Positions 20,667 to 28,744 of a stretch of DNA of 36,449 nucleotides are shown here, one piece after another. The stretch lies in the NCBI GenBank assembly GCA_002840015.1, contig PGZE01000003.1, positions 1 through 36,449 on the forward strand, read 5' to 3'. Both the position numbers and the translations under genes were made by a program. The stretch's first letter is position 1, and each line of letters begins with the position of its first letter. This DNA is from Gammaproteobacteria bacterium HGW-Gammaproteobacteria-2 (GTDB lineage Bacteria; Pseudomonadota; Gammaproteobacteria; Xanthomonadales; Xanthomonadaceae). The notes below the pieces were generated by a model. The model did not search any database. It was given only the letters and a program-made list of their open reading frames with translations, and was not told the origin of the DNA.

Positions 20667-21482
20667 ATGTCAGACCTCAGCGGGAGTGAACGGCGGAAGT
20701 TGGAAAAGCTGCTAGGCATGGGCAGCGGTTACGTCCTCAACTTCTCCGACCGCACCTTCGGCGACTTCTTCGACGAGTACCGGGTTGAGATCGACGCCGA
20801 GCGCTACCGTGCCGGGGGTACGTCCAAAGCCAATCGCATGCGTACACATTGGGAGTTGGACGCGAACCACGTTGTCGGTCGCGTCATCGGCGGCCTGATC
20901 GACTACGCCACTGATGAGAGCTGCTTCGGCGATAGCAATCCGGTATTGATCGAGGACTGCCGAAAGATCGCCCAGCGCTTCCTCAGCGACCAGCCCGTGG
21001 CCGAGCTGGACGCGCTGGCAGCGACCGCCGACGAGCGTGACTTTGAAGTGGTGGCGGAGCACGTCCGCGAAGCCATCGAGAAGAACCAGCCGGAGGGTGC
21101 GCTGGATCGGCTGCATACGTTCGTCATCAAGTTCGTGCGTATCGCCTGTGAGCCTCATGGCATCGAAGGCAACCGCAACAAGCCGCTGCATAGCGTGTTC
21201 GGCGAGTACGTGCGCGCCCTGCGCGATGGTGGCCACCTCGAATCGGCCATGACCGAGCGCATCTTGAAGTCCTCAATTTCAGTGCTTGAGGCGTTCAATG
21301 ATGTGCGCAACAACAAAAGTCTCGCGCATGACAATCCGATCCTCAATTACGAAGAAAGCCTGTTGATCTTTAACCACGTCGCAGCTTCAATTCGGTTCAT
21401 CAAGTCGCTAGAGGCCAAGATTAAGGCCAAGGCGGCGGCAATAAGAACAGCCAGTGCGTGGGATGACAGCATTCCGTTCTGA
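20667..21482 (+). CDS. Abortive infection family protein (Abi_C, HEPN-like)
   Basis: A 271-residue protein. The N-terminus LEKLLGMGSGYVLNFSDRTF followed by FFDEYRVEIDAERY is the usual opening of proteins annotated as abortive infection family. The C-terminal 90 residues match the Abi_C region: PLHSVFGEYVRALRDGG, SSISVLEAFNDVRNNKSLAH and NYEESLLIFNHVAASIRF. The RNNKSLAH segment (residues 214-221) fits the R-x(4-6)-H motif of HEPN ribonucleases, so the predicted effect is RNA cleavage that halts the infected cell; this is inference. It starts nine bases after the methylase stop, so it is surely co-transcribed with the restriction-modification pair and may act as a second line if restriction fails. 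Confidence 0.82.
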   Translation: MSDLSGSERRKLEKLLGMGSGYVLNFSDRTFGDFFDEYRVEIDAERYRAGGTSKANRMRTHWELDANHVVGRVIGGLIDYATDESCFGDSNPVLIEDCRKIAQRFLSDQPVAELDALAATADERDFEVVAEHVREAIEKNQPEGALDRLHTFVIKFVRIACEPHGIEGNRNKPLHSVFGEYVRALRDGGHLESAMTERILKSSISVLEAFNDVRNNKSLAHDNPILNYEESLLIFNHVAASIRFIKSLEAKIKAKAAAIRTASAWDDSIPF

Positions 21483-21508
21483 TCCAGGAGCGTCGCTAGG
21501 GAGACAGC

Positions 21509-21730
21509 ATGAAACAGGATGACGAAAACGAACCGTTCTTTATCACCGCGGAAGTCGAGGTCGAGATGGTCGCTGCCGGCTACGAGTTCGAGCCGTCGCC
21601 TATTGCCTGCACGGTGCGCCTGCGTGACGTGCTAGGGGGTATGAGCGATGCTGACCTAGCATTGCAGCCGGGCGAGATCGCCGACCAGGAGCGGAAGCGC
21701 CGGCAGAGCAGACAGTTCTCAGTCGGGTAA
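21509..21730 (+). CDS. Hypothetical small acidic protein
   Basis: A 73-residue protein, MKQDDENEPFFITAEVEVEM and onward, acidic in the first half and basic at the end (QERKRRQSRQ). I do not recognise it. GGGAGA stands eight bases before the ATG, which supports real translation. It follows the Abi gene by 26 bases and is the last gene before attR, so it probably belongs to the same transcript. An antitoxin, inhibitor or nucleic-acid mimic is possible for such an acidic small partner, but nothing in the sequence shows it. Confidence 0.55.
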   Translation: MKQDDENEPFFITAEVEVEMVAAGYEFEPSPIACTVRLRDVLGGMSDADLALQPGEIADQERKRRQSRQFSVG

Positions 21731-21816
21731 ATTCAGCATGGTATTTTTCGTGGTATTGCCACGGTTAAGCATGATAAGTGGTTGCAAATAAAGGATTTTA
21801 TTTGTCTATTCATGAT

Positions 21817-21833
21817 AGTGGGAGTGATGGGCG
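21817..21833 (+). other. attR: right 17-bp direct repeat
   Basis: AGTGGGAGTGATGGGCG, identical to the end of guaA at 13291. Here it is not part of any gene, as expected for the duplicate left by integration. The preceding 85 bases (21731-21816) are AT-rich with CATGGTAT and CATGATA sequences that also occur inside the left end. Confidence 0.82.
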
Positions 21834-21844
21834 ACAAATCGCCC
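21829..21844 (+). terminator. Hairpin at attR, possibly the original guaA 3' hairpin
   Basis: GGGCGA (21829-21834) pairs perfectly with TCGCCC (21839-21844) around CAAA. Its left arm lies within the att repeat. In the uninterrupted chromosome this would start one or two bases after the guaA stop. No T-run follows, so it may be a stability or Rho-related structure. Downstream to 21990 I see no gene. Confidence 0.5.
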
Positions 21845-21990
21845 GGTCGTTCAGAACGTTTCGCCCAGAAAATAGAGCGCCTTCGGACGCAGCAGACCGC
21901 TGCGTCGGCGAATTCCAGCGGTGACGATGATTCCGGTGTTGAATTGAAATAAACGGCGGAACATGGGGGTCGGGCAACCCAAGCCGTTAT

Positions 21991-23019
21991 CTATAGATCC
22001 TGCTGATAACGCACGTACGGTGTGCGTCCCTTGGGCTCATCGGGCAGGCCGATTTCACCAAGGCCGATATTGCTATCGCCACCGGACAGAATGTTGTCGG
22101 CGCCGATGCTGAGGCGGCCGCTCCATGGCGTGAGCCAGGAAACACCGATATCGACACCTTGCCAACGCAGCCCGTTGTCTGACTGCATGCTATGGCCTGT
22201 TACCGCACCACTGAAAGCGCCGTAGCCGCCGCCAAGGGTGACCGCACTACGCGTCCAATCTCCACTGCGGAACAAGGTGTTGGTATTGGCAATCAACCGT
22301 GCCCGAGCAACCGAGCCGCCAATCGAAAGCCAGCCCTGTTCGCCCAGTGGCAGGTAGGCTTGGCCTCCGACATCGATTTGGTCGAGTGTGAGGCCACTCA
22401 GGTAACCGTTGAGCAGCGGCCGGTTCCACCACACGTTGTTGCTGTTGGCGGCGCCACCCAGAATTGTATAACCGCGCGGTGCGGCACCCAGCACGGCGCG
22501 GCTGAGGGATTGCCGTTGCGCACCGATGCCGAGGTCAACCCGAACCGGGCCGCTATCGAATGCGACGTTGGTGCGCAGCGTCGGGCTATAACGGGCCAGT
22601 GGATCGGGGTGTTGATCGAGCGAGGCGAGCAGGCAATGCTGGCTCAAACCACCGAGGGAACTGATCAGACTGGCCGGGCCATCGCACAGCACGGCCAGGT
22701 TGTTGCCCGGTTCCAGGCGGACGTTGCCGCGTAAACGGTTCAGGTATTGGCTGTCGGAAGCGAGCAGTCGCGAGCCTGTGATAACCGAGTGCGATAGCGG
22801 GGTGGGCAGCAGATTCAGGCCATTTGCCGTCTGCATGTTCGCCGGTTCGACCAACAAAAATGCCTCGAACTTGCCGGTTTCACGATTGAGCACGGGCAGC
22901 AGTGTGGTTTCCACTGGCTGTTCGGGTTGAGTAGTGGCTGGCCATTTCAGCGGAACTTGCGCGTGCGCCATGCTCGCCGCGAGGGCGAACAGCAGGCTGA
23001 TGGCAAGACGGCGGATCAT
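21991..23019 (-). CDS. Exported protein, probable outer-membrane beta-barrel
   Basis: A 342-residue protein with a clear signal peptide (MIRRLAISLLFALAASMAHA, cleavage after AHA). The mature part has alternating hydrophobic and polar strands, many Gly/Asn turns and repeated beta-barrel-like patterns (QAYLPLGEQGWLSIGGSVAR, AVTLGGGYGAFSGAVTG). The end, TPYVRYQQDL, has a strand-like terminus although the last residue is Leu instead of the usual Phe or Trp. I do not recognise a family with known function. Two Cys residues (LCDGP, QHCLL) about 20 residues apart could form a periplasmic disulfide. It converges on the right edge of the island and is followed by no partner gene. Confidence 0.7.
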   Translation of the reverse strand: MIRRLAISLLFALAASMAHAQVPLKWPATTQPEQPVETTLLPVLNRETGKFEAFLLVEPANMQTANGLNLLPTPLSHSVITGSRLLASDSQYLNRLRGNVRLEPGNNLAVLCDGPASLISSLGGLSQHCLLASLDQHPDPLARYSPTLRTNVAFDSGPVRVDLGIGAQRQSLSRAVLGAAPRGYTILGGAANSNNVWWNRPLLNGYLSGLTLDQIDVGGQAYLPLGEQGWLSIGGSVARARLIANTNTLFRSGDWTRSAVTLGGGYGAFSGAVTGHSMQSDNGLRWQGVDIGVSWLTPWSGRLSIGADNILSGGDSNIGLGEIGLPDEPKGRTPYVRYQQDL

Positions 23020-23187
23020 GGCAATGCGTTGTCCAATGGCTGAAATTATGGAAACCGGCGATACGACTACTCAAGGCTTGGACCCGAAGCCGCCCCAAGG
23101 GTTCAAGCATACGGTGCCGAGCATAGCACGGGGCGCGCTTTGTTGCTGCATAAACCGCTGTTCTGTGACGGAATATACGGTCTGTTC

Positions 23188-23209
23188 AGCGAGATTCAAG
23201 CGAGATTCA
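23188..23209. repeat. Short tandem duplication, 2 x 11 bp
   Basis: AGCGAGATTCA is repeated exactly twice in the 216-base gap between the exported-protein gene and hslO. Nothing else stands out there. Confidence 0.6.
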
Positions 23210-23235
23210 AGGACTGCGATCAAATTGATGCCAAA

Positions 23236-24138
23236 TCATTGCTGGCGGCTCGGTGATGGCACTGTGTCGGTGGTGAAAAGTTGTGCCAGATCAACCCGAT
23301 CAAAACGGTATTTGCGGTTGCAGAACTCGCAGGTGATTTCAGCTACGCCATCTTCCTGTGCCGATGCCATCGCCTCGGTTTCACCCAGGTTGACCAACAC
23401 TGCGGCCACCCGTTCGCGCGAGCAACTGCATTGAAAGCGCAGTGGCCGTGTATCGAGGATGCGCACGCCATCTTCGTGAAACAGCCGGTAGAGCAGGGTG
23501 CTTACCGGAGTATCGCGCAGTTCGTCGCTGCGCAAGGTCTCGAACAACAATGTTGCACGATGCCAGGCATCGTCATTGGCTACGGTTCCGGGCAGGCGTT
23601 GCAACATCAGTCCGGCAGCACAGCCATTATTGGCACTGAGCAGTATCCGCGTTGGTAGTTGCTCGGACTGGGCGAAATAACGCTCAAACGACTCCGCCAA
23701 GCTACCTGCATCGAGCTCCACCACGCCCTGGTAACGCACGGCCTCCGCCTGCGCAGTGACATTTTGTTCAATAGTGATGGCAAGCATCGAGCCGGTACCA
23801 AAATCGCGCGGCGTGAGTGTGTCGGGGAGCGGAAGCTGGTGCCGCGCGATGCCGCGAATTGCACCTGCGGCGGTACATTCTGCGAAAATCATGCGCAGCT
23901 TTCCGGTGCCACGCATTTGCACACTCAGGCGTGCCTGTGTCTTGATATGGCCGGTGAACAAGGCGCTGGCGGCGCAGGTTTCGCCCAGACAGGCGATGAC
24001 GGGTGCAGGATAATCGGCATGGCTCAGCAGTTCGTGCCAACTCGCGTCCAGGCGAACCAACACGCCGCGAATACCATTGTCGGCCAGAGAAAACCGCGTG
24101 ATTGCATCGTGATTCGGGTCGTTGCCGGTTTCTTTCAT
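23236..24138 (-). CDS. hslO: Redox-regulated chaperone Hsp33
   Basis: Hsp33 is a cytoplasmic holdase activated when oxidative stress releases zinc from four cysteines. The Zn motif is present as FQCSCSRERV and EITCEFCNRKYRF (CxC...CxxC). The substrate-binding domain shows VQMRGTGKLRMIFAEC, the EAVRYQGVVELDAGSLAESF segment and YFAQSEQLPTRI, all close to E. coli Hsp33. I chose the ATG at 24138 (300 residues, E. coli about 292) because the family starts just before NDPNHDAITRFSL. A longer open frame upstream reads back through the mtgA promoter and has no family support. It is divergent from mtgA. Confidence 0.94.
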   Translation of the reverse strand: MKETGNDPNHDAITRFSLADNGIRGVLVRLDASWHELLSHADYPAPVIACLGETCAASALFTGHIKTQARLSVQMRGTGKLRMIFAECTAAGAIRGIARHQLPLPDTLTPRDFGTGSMLAITIEQNVTAQAEAVRYQGVVELDAGSLAESFERYFAQSEQLPTRILLSANNGCAAGLMLQRLPGTVANDDAWHRATLLFETLRSDELRDTPVSTLLYRLFHEDGVRILDTRPLRFQCSCSRERVAAVLVNLGETEAMASAQEDGVAEITCEFCNRKYRFDRVDLAQLFTTDTVPSPSRQQ

Positions 24139-24257
24139 GATTTTTGCGAGCAAGATGCAATGAGGATCACAGCAGACATGATCGGGATATTTCGGGCGTT
24201 TGGCAAAAATGATCGCACGTTGTCTCATTGCGATGCCATTGTGTGCGGGAGGTGGCT

Positions 24258-24995
24258 GTGAGCCGTTCACGGCAGCGGCGGCAGTCGCCGGGCCGCTGGT
24301 GGCGGCGTTTGTTGTTGCTGGTGCTGTTGCTGCCGGTATTGACGATATTGCAGGTTGTGGTGCTGCGTTGGCTCGATCCGCCCAGCTCGATGGTGATGCT
24401 GATACAGCGCTTTGAATTTCGAAATGTTGAAGGATTCGAGCTGGATTATCGCTGGCGCGACTGGGCGGCGTTGTCAACGCAACTGCCGATTGCGCTGGTA
24501 GCCGCTGAGGACCAGCAATTTCCCGCGCATCACGGGTTTGATCTTGATGCGATCAGCCGTGCGCTTGATCACAACGATAACGGTGGCCGGGTGCGCGGTG
24601 CCAGCACCATCAGCCAGCAGGTCGCCAAAAACCTGTTTCTCTGGCAAGGCCGCAGTTGGCTACGCAAAGGCATGGAAGCCTGGTACACGTTATGGCTCGA
24701 AGCGCTTTGGCCCAAGCGGCGCTTGTTGGAGGTCTACGCCAACATCGCCGAGTTCGGCGAGGGAGTGTATGGCGTTGAGGCGGCGGCACAGCGCTATTTC
24801 AAGGTGTCGGCGAGCGCCCTCAGCAGCGCGCAAAGCGCACGTTTGGCTGCGGTGTTGCCTAGTCCGCGACGTTGGCATGCCGATCGCCCGGGGCCGTATG
24901 TTTTGGCGCGTCAGGCGTGGGTGGAGCGGCAGGTTCGTCAACTTGGCGGGCCGGAATATCTGCGCGAGTGCTGTGGGGTGCCGGGTGCGCCGTAG
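24258..24995 (+). CDS. mtgA: Monofunctional biosynthetic peptidoglycan transglycosylase
   Basis: MtgA polymerises lipid II into glycan strands at the periplasmic face (GT51 family). The N-terminus is basic ([16 protein letters not shown]), followed by one membrane anchor ([19 protein letters not shown]). The GT51 signatures are present: [14 protein letters not shown] with the catalytic Glu, [16 protein letters not shown], and ELxAxAxxYFxxxxxxL-like [19 protein letters not shown] prefer the GTG at 24258 because GGGAGG lies at 24248-24253, and it gives 245 residues (E. coli 242). The in-frame ATG at 24228 would add ten residues. It is followed 46 bases later by a glycosyltransferase gene. Confidence 0.93.
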   Translation: MSRSRQRRQSPGRWWRRLLLLVLLLPVLTILQVVVLRWLDPPSSMVMLIQRFEFRNVEGFELDYRWRDWAALSTQLPIALVAAEDQQFPAHHGFDLDAISRALDHNDNGGRVRGASTISQQVAKNLFLWQGRSWLRKGMEAWYTLWLEALWPKRRLLEVYANIAEFGEGVYGVEAAAQRYFKVSASALSSAQSARLAAVLPSPRRWHADRPGPYVLARQAWVERQVRQLGGPEYLRECCGVPGAP

Positions 24996-25041
24996 CCTGT
25001 CTTGCCGCAGGTGAGGCGGCGCAATTGATACCATGGACGCC

Positions 25042-25995
25042 ATGGAACGCTATCGAAACCTGACGGTGGTTATCGCTGCCTACAATGAACAGGCCGCGCT
25101 GCCGGCCTTGCACGAACGTTTAGCCACGGTGCTTGATGGGCTGGATATCCCCGTGCAGGTTTTGTATGTGGACGACGGCAGCAGCGACGGGACCTGGGCG
25201 GTACTTGAGCACATTGCATCGCGCGACGCCCGGGTGGGTCTGCTGCGTTTGTCGCGCAATTTTGGCAAGGAATTGGCTCTGACGGCCGGGCTGGACCATG
25301 TCGGCGAGCGTGATGCAGTGATCGTGCTCGATGCCGACGGCCAGGACCCACCGGAATTGATTCCACAATTTGTTGCCAAGTGGCGCGAAGGCTTCGAGAT
25401 GGTTTACGGCACCCGCATTGCGCGTGACGGCGAGAGCTGGCTCAAGCGCTTGACTGCCGCCGGGTTTTATCGGGTCATGTCGCGCCTGTCGCATACACCG
25501 ATGCCGCGCGATACCGGCGATTTTCGGTTGCTATCACGGCCGGTTCTGGATGCGCTGCGCCAGTTGCGCGAACGACGGCGCTTCATGAAGGGATTGTTTG
25601 CCTGGGTCGGCTATCGCCAGTGCGCGATCGGCTATCACCGGCAGCCGCGATTGGCCGGTCGCAGCGCCTTCAGTTATTGGCGCTTGTGGAACTTCGCGCT
25701 CGATGGCATCACCAGCTTTTCCACCGCGCCGTTGCGGGTGGCAACCTATATCGGCGTGATGACCGCACTGGTGGCATTCGTGTTTGGGGTCTGGATCATC
25801 GCCAAGACATTGCTCTACGGCGATGCCGTGCCGGGATATCCGTCGTTGATGACAGTCATCTTGTTTCTCGGCGGTGTGCAGCTGATTGCGCTGGGCCTGA
25901 TTGGCGAATACCTCGGGCGCCTGTACGAGGAGGCCAAACAGCGGCCCTTGTACCTCATCGCCAGCGTGCGCCCGGCATCGCAGCAAAACGATTGA
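25042..25995 (+). CDS. GT2 family glycosyltransferase with C-terminal membrane pair (GtrB/ArnC/DPM1-like)
   Basis: A 317-residue polyprenyl-phosphate-type glycosyltransferase. The GT-A fold starts VVIAAYNEQAALPALHERL, with YVDDGSSDGTW and the metal-binding VLDADGQDPPELIPQF. Acceptor-side motifs DTGDFRLLSRPVLDALR and MKGLFAWVGYRQ follow. Two membrane helices close the protein (YIGVMTALVAFVFGVWIIAK and LMTVILFLGGVQLIALGLIG), then a basic tail. This is the GtrB/ArnC layout, which moves a sugar from a nucleotide donor to undecaprenyl phosphate on the cytoplasmic face. The sugar is not predictable. ATG 25033 (MDAMERY) is three codons upstream and equally possible. It may be co-transcribed with mtgA. 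Confidence 0.9.
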   Translation: MERYRNLTVVIAAYNEQAALPALHERLATVLDGLDIPVQVLYVDDGSSDGTWAVLEHIASRDARVGLLRLSRNFGKELALTAGLDHVGERDAVIVLDADGQDPPELIPQFVAKWREGFEMVYGTRIARDGESWLKRLTAAGFYRVMSRLSHTPMPRDTGDFRLLSRPVLDALRQLRERRRFMKGLFAWVGYRQCAIGYHRQPRLAGRSAFSYWRLWNFALDGITSFSTAPLRVATYIGVMTALVAFVFGVWIIAKTLLYGDAVPGYPSLMTVILFLGGVQLIALGLIGEYLGRLYEEAKQRPLYLIASVRPASQQND

Positions 25996-26019
25996 GAGTA
26001 ACCACGCGTTCGCGCCGAA

Positions 26020-26844
26020 TCAGTCGCCGGCAAATGGGTTGAGCTGGCGCCAGATCGATTTGCTCTTCGGCCAATTGCCACTCAACCAGGGATGTTCCGG
26101 GTCATTCGCCAGCAAAATCCGCTTGGTGTCGGCGGCAAGTTTGTCTTCACCCAGTTTGGTGTAAGCCTGCGCCATCAACGCCAGCGCATCGTCGATGTAC
26201 ATGCTTTGTGGATAGCTTTCGATGATGTACTGACCACGTTTGACGGCAGCGACATAGGCGCCGCGGCGCAAGTAGTACAGGCCAACGCCGAGTTCGTGCC
26301 GGGCCAGCAAGTTGCGCAGATGCACCATGCGCTGGCGGGCATCCGGGGCATAGCGGCTATCGGGATAGCGGCGGATCAAATCGGCAAAGTCGTTGAAACT
26401 TTGCATGGTGCCGGTCATCTCGCGCGAGGTCATGTCGAGCCGTGCGATGCGCTCCATCAGGATGTTTTCCTTCTGGAAGTTGACCAATGCCTTGAGGTAG
26501 TAGGCGTAATCAATGTGTTTGTGGGTGGGGAAAGTGCGAATGAAGCGGTTCAGTGTGGAAATCGCATCCTCAGGCCGGCCGGCTTTGAACTGGGCATAAG
26601 CCAGATCAAGTTGTGCCTGTTCGGTTTCCGGCCCGAATGGAAAGCGCGCGATCAAGCGTTGGTACATGCGCCCGGCTTTGCCGTAGTTGCCATCATCCAG
26701 TGCTTCACGCGATTTGCTGTAGAGCTGATCCACCGGCATCGTCTCGACCGGGTCTTTTTTCGCCTTGAACCAACCGCACCCGGAAAGTACGGGAAGCAAC
26801 AGCAGGATCAGGACAATGCGGGGCAGGGTGCGTTTGACGGTCAT
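26020..26844 (-). CDS. bamD: Outer-membrane assembly lipoprotein BamD
   Basis: BamD is an essential lipoprotein of the BAM complex that inserts beta-barrel proteins, such as the TonB receptor at the start of this window. It begins with a lipoprotein signal ([17 protein letters not shown], lipobox LSGC). TPR-like repeats follow: [40 protein letters not shown] and the third to fifth repeats with [18 protein letters not shown] and [14 protein letters not shown]. The length of 274 residues is slightly longer than E. coli (245). I chose ATG 26844 because it opens the signal peptide. It is divergent from rluD, the same arrangement as in E. coli (yfiO/rluD/yfiH). Confidence 0.95.
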   Translation of the reverse strand: MTVKRTLPRIVLILLLLPVLSGCGWFKAKKDPVETMPVDQLYSKSREALDDGNYGKAGRMYQRLIARFPFGPETEQAQLDLAYAQFKAGRPEDAISTLNRFIRTFPTHKHIDYAYYLKALVNFQKENILMERIARLDMTSREMTGTMQSFNDFADLIRRYPDSRYAPDARQRMVHLRNLLARHELGVGLYYLRRGAYVAAVKRGQYIIESYPQSMYIDDALALMAQAYTKLGEDKLAADTKRILLANDPEHPWLSGNWPKSKSIWRQLNPFAGD

Positions 26845-26951
26845 GGCGATGTTCGGCGCACGCGGCGCGTATAGGGGAAAGTGGGGATAATAGCCGATCA
26901 TTGCGAAATCGCTGTAAACCATGGTCCATTGGTGGGCCACCAAGGAGTTTG

Positions 26952-27959
26952 ATGGATACCGAACACGACGACGAACTGGTTGAGCGCCTGCATGCCACGG
27001 TGACTCAGGAGCAGGCGGGGCGGCGCTTTGATCAAGTGCTCGCGGAACTTTTCACTGACTATTCGCGCACCCGTCTCACTGAATGGGTGAAATCCGGCGA
27101 TGCGCGCCTGGATGGCGAGTTGGTGCGTCCACGAGAAGCCATCCGCGTGGGCCAACAAATCACCGTGGATGCGGTGCTCGGTGTTGAAACAGACGCTGAA
27201 CCGGAAGATATTGCGCTTGCCGTGCTGTACGAAGATGAGGATGTGCTGGTTATCGACAAGCCGGCCGGCTTGGTGGTGCATCCCGGGGCGGGCAATCCCA
27301 ATGGCACGTTGGTGAATGCACTGTTGTACCGTGATCCACGCTTGGCGGCATTGCCGCGTGCGGGTATCGTGCATCGCCTCGACAAGGACACCTCCGGGGT
27401 GATGGTGGTTGCGCGCAGTCAACGCGCTCATACCGGTTTGATCGAGCAGTTGTCCGGGCGTGCGGTACATCGCCAGTATCTTGCCGTTGTGGTGGGTGCG
27501 ATGGTGGCGGGCAGCAGTGTGGATGCACCAATCGGCCGCCACGGTCGTGATCGGGTGCGCATGGCGGTAGTAGAGGGGGGGCGCCCGGCGATTACCCATT
27601 ACCGTGTGTATCAGCGCTACCGTGCGCATACCGCGCTGGAATGTCGCCTGGAAACCGGTCGCACCCACCAGATACGGGTACACATGGCGCATATTCGCCA
27701 TCCGCTGGTTGGCGATCCGCTGTACGGCGGCGCGCTGCGCATCCCTAAGGCGGCCAGTGCCGATCTCAACACCGTATTGCGCGGTTTCCGACGCCAGGCC
27801 CTGCATGCCCAACACCTGAGCTTTGCCCATCCAGCCACCGGTGAGCCGGTGCAATGCGAGGCACCAGTGCCGGCCGACCTGATCGCGTTGATGGCGGCGT
27901 TGCAAGCCGATAGCGCCGAGGCGAACGCACTGGCACCGCGCCCGCGTACGCGCCGTTGA
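26952..27959 (+). CDS. rluD: 23S rRNA pseudouridine synthase D
   Basis: RluD makes pseudouridines at 1911, 1915 and 1917 of 23S rRNA helix 69. An N-terminal S4-like RNA-binding domain ([20 protein letters not shown], with [16 protein letters not shown]) precedes the catalytic domain. The active-site Asp is in [17 protein letters not shown], and the conserved [20 protein letters not shown] follows. The ATG at 26952 has AAGGAG at 26942 and gives 335 residues (E. coli 326). The gene pgeF follows after ten bases, so the two form an operon. Confidence 0.96.
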   Translation: MDTEHDDELVERLHATVTQEQAGRRFDQVLAELFTDYSRTRLTEWVKSGDARLDGELVRPREAIRVGQQITVDAVLGVETDAEPEDIALAVLYEDEDVLVIDKPAGLVVHPGAGNPNGTLVNALLYRDPRLAALPRAGIVHRLDKDTSGVMVVARSQRAHTGLIEQLSGRAVHRQYLAVVVGAMVAGSSVDAPIGRHGRDRVRMAVVEGGRPAITHYRVYQRYRAHTALECRLETGRTHQIRVHMAHIRHPLVGDPLYGGALRIPKAASADLNTVLRGFRRQALHAQHLSFAHPATGEPVQCEAPVPADLIALMAALQADSAEANALAPRPRTRR

Positions 27960-27969
27960 GCGGGCGTTG

Positions 27970-28743
27970 ATGCCGATGCGGCCTGAGTTCGCGCAGCAGG
28001 TGCTTTCGCCACACTGGCCGGTCCCGGCCAGTGTGCGTGCGTTGACCACGCTGCGTGGGCCGCTGGGATGCTCACAGGCGCCATTTGATCACTTGAACCT
28101 GGGCACGCGCTGTGGGGATTGCGACGACGCGCATGCCAACCGCGCGTTGCTGCGTGAACAAGCGCAATTGCCCAGTGCGCCCTGTTGGCTGCAACAGGTA
28201 CATGGCACCACTGTTCATCGCTTTGATGGTGGCGGGTTGAGGGCGGGCGATGAACCGCAGGCAGATGCTGCGGTCACTGCGATCCCTGGCCAGGTGCTGG
28301 CAATTCTCACTGCCGATTGTTTGCCGGTCGCATTTGCTGCGGCCGATGGCAGAGAAGTGGCGATTGCTCATGCTGGTTGGCGTGGGCTGTGCAACGGGGT
28401 GCTGGAGGCTACAGTGCAGGCGATGGCCACGGCGCCAGGCAATGTCGTGGCATGGCTCGGCCCCGCTGCCGGGCCGCAACATTATGAAGTAGGTGCTGAG
28501 GTGCGTGAGGCATTCATCGGCCGTGATCAAATGGCGGATCAGGCCTTCAGCGCTACACGACCGGGGCATTGGTTGTGCGATTTATACCAGTTGGCGCGAC
28601 AACGTTTGCACGCTCAGAGCATAAGCCGGATATACGGCGGCGAGTGCTGCACGATCAGTGATCCCGGTCGGTTCTTCTCGCATCGGCGTGATGGCCGCAG
28701 CGGACGCATGGCCAGCCTGATCTGGATTGCGGCAAAACCTTGA
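27970..28743 (+). CDS. pgeF: Peptidoglycan editing factor PgeF (YfiH/DUF152 laccase-domain protein)
   Basis: A 257-residue protein of the YfiH family. Reported activities include purine nucleoside phosphorylase/adenosine deaminase and polyphenol oxidase, and genetics links the E. coli member to peptidoglycan quality control. The metal/active-site motifs are intact: WLQQVHGTTVHRF, ILTADCLPVAFAA and VAIAHAGWRGLCNGVLE, plus the late SHRRDGRSGRMASLIW. The ATG at 27970 is preferred to the adjoining TTG. It follows rluD directly, a conserved order, and converges on the CBS gene with one base between stops. Confidence 0.93.
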   Translation: MPMRPEFAQQVLSPHWPVPASVRALTTLRGPLGCSQAPFDHLNLGTRCGDCDDAHANRALLREQAQLPSAPCWLQQVHGTTVHRFDGGGLRAGDEPQADAAVTAIPGQVLAILTADCLPVAFAAADGREVAIAHAGWRGLCNGVLEATVQAMATAPGNVVAWLGPAAGPQHYEVGAEVREAFIGRDQMADQAFSATRPGHWLCDLYQLARQRLHAQSISRIYGGECCTISDPGRFFSHRRDGRSGRMASLIWIAAKP

Positions 28744-28744
28744 A

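Larger units (their letters stand above)
13291..21833. mobile_element. Genomic island inserted at the 3' end of guaA
   Basis: A perfect 17-bp direct repeat, AGTGGGAGTGATGGGCG, occurs at 13291-13307 and at 21817-21833. The left copy holds the last three codons and stop of guaA, so the gene end is preserved, as tyrosine-recombinase islands typically do. Just inside the left end is the N-terminal relic of a P4-type integrase. The cargo is unlike the flanking housekeeping genes: an ABC-three-component operon, a restriction-modification-like pair, an abortive-infection gene and small unknowns, with an AT-richer non-coding stretch at about 13380-14500. The 3' end of guaA is an established integration site for tyrosine-recombinase islands such as GIsul2. 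With only an integrase stub left, the element is probably immobile on its own. Confidence 0.85.

Noticed and set aside
24139..24477. 113-residue N-terminal extension of Hsp33
   Set aside because: It is low-complexity Ala/Pro/Ser sequence antisense to the mtgA start, and family members begin at the ATG at 24138.
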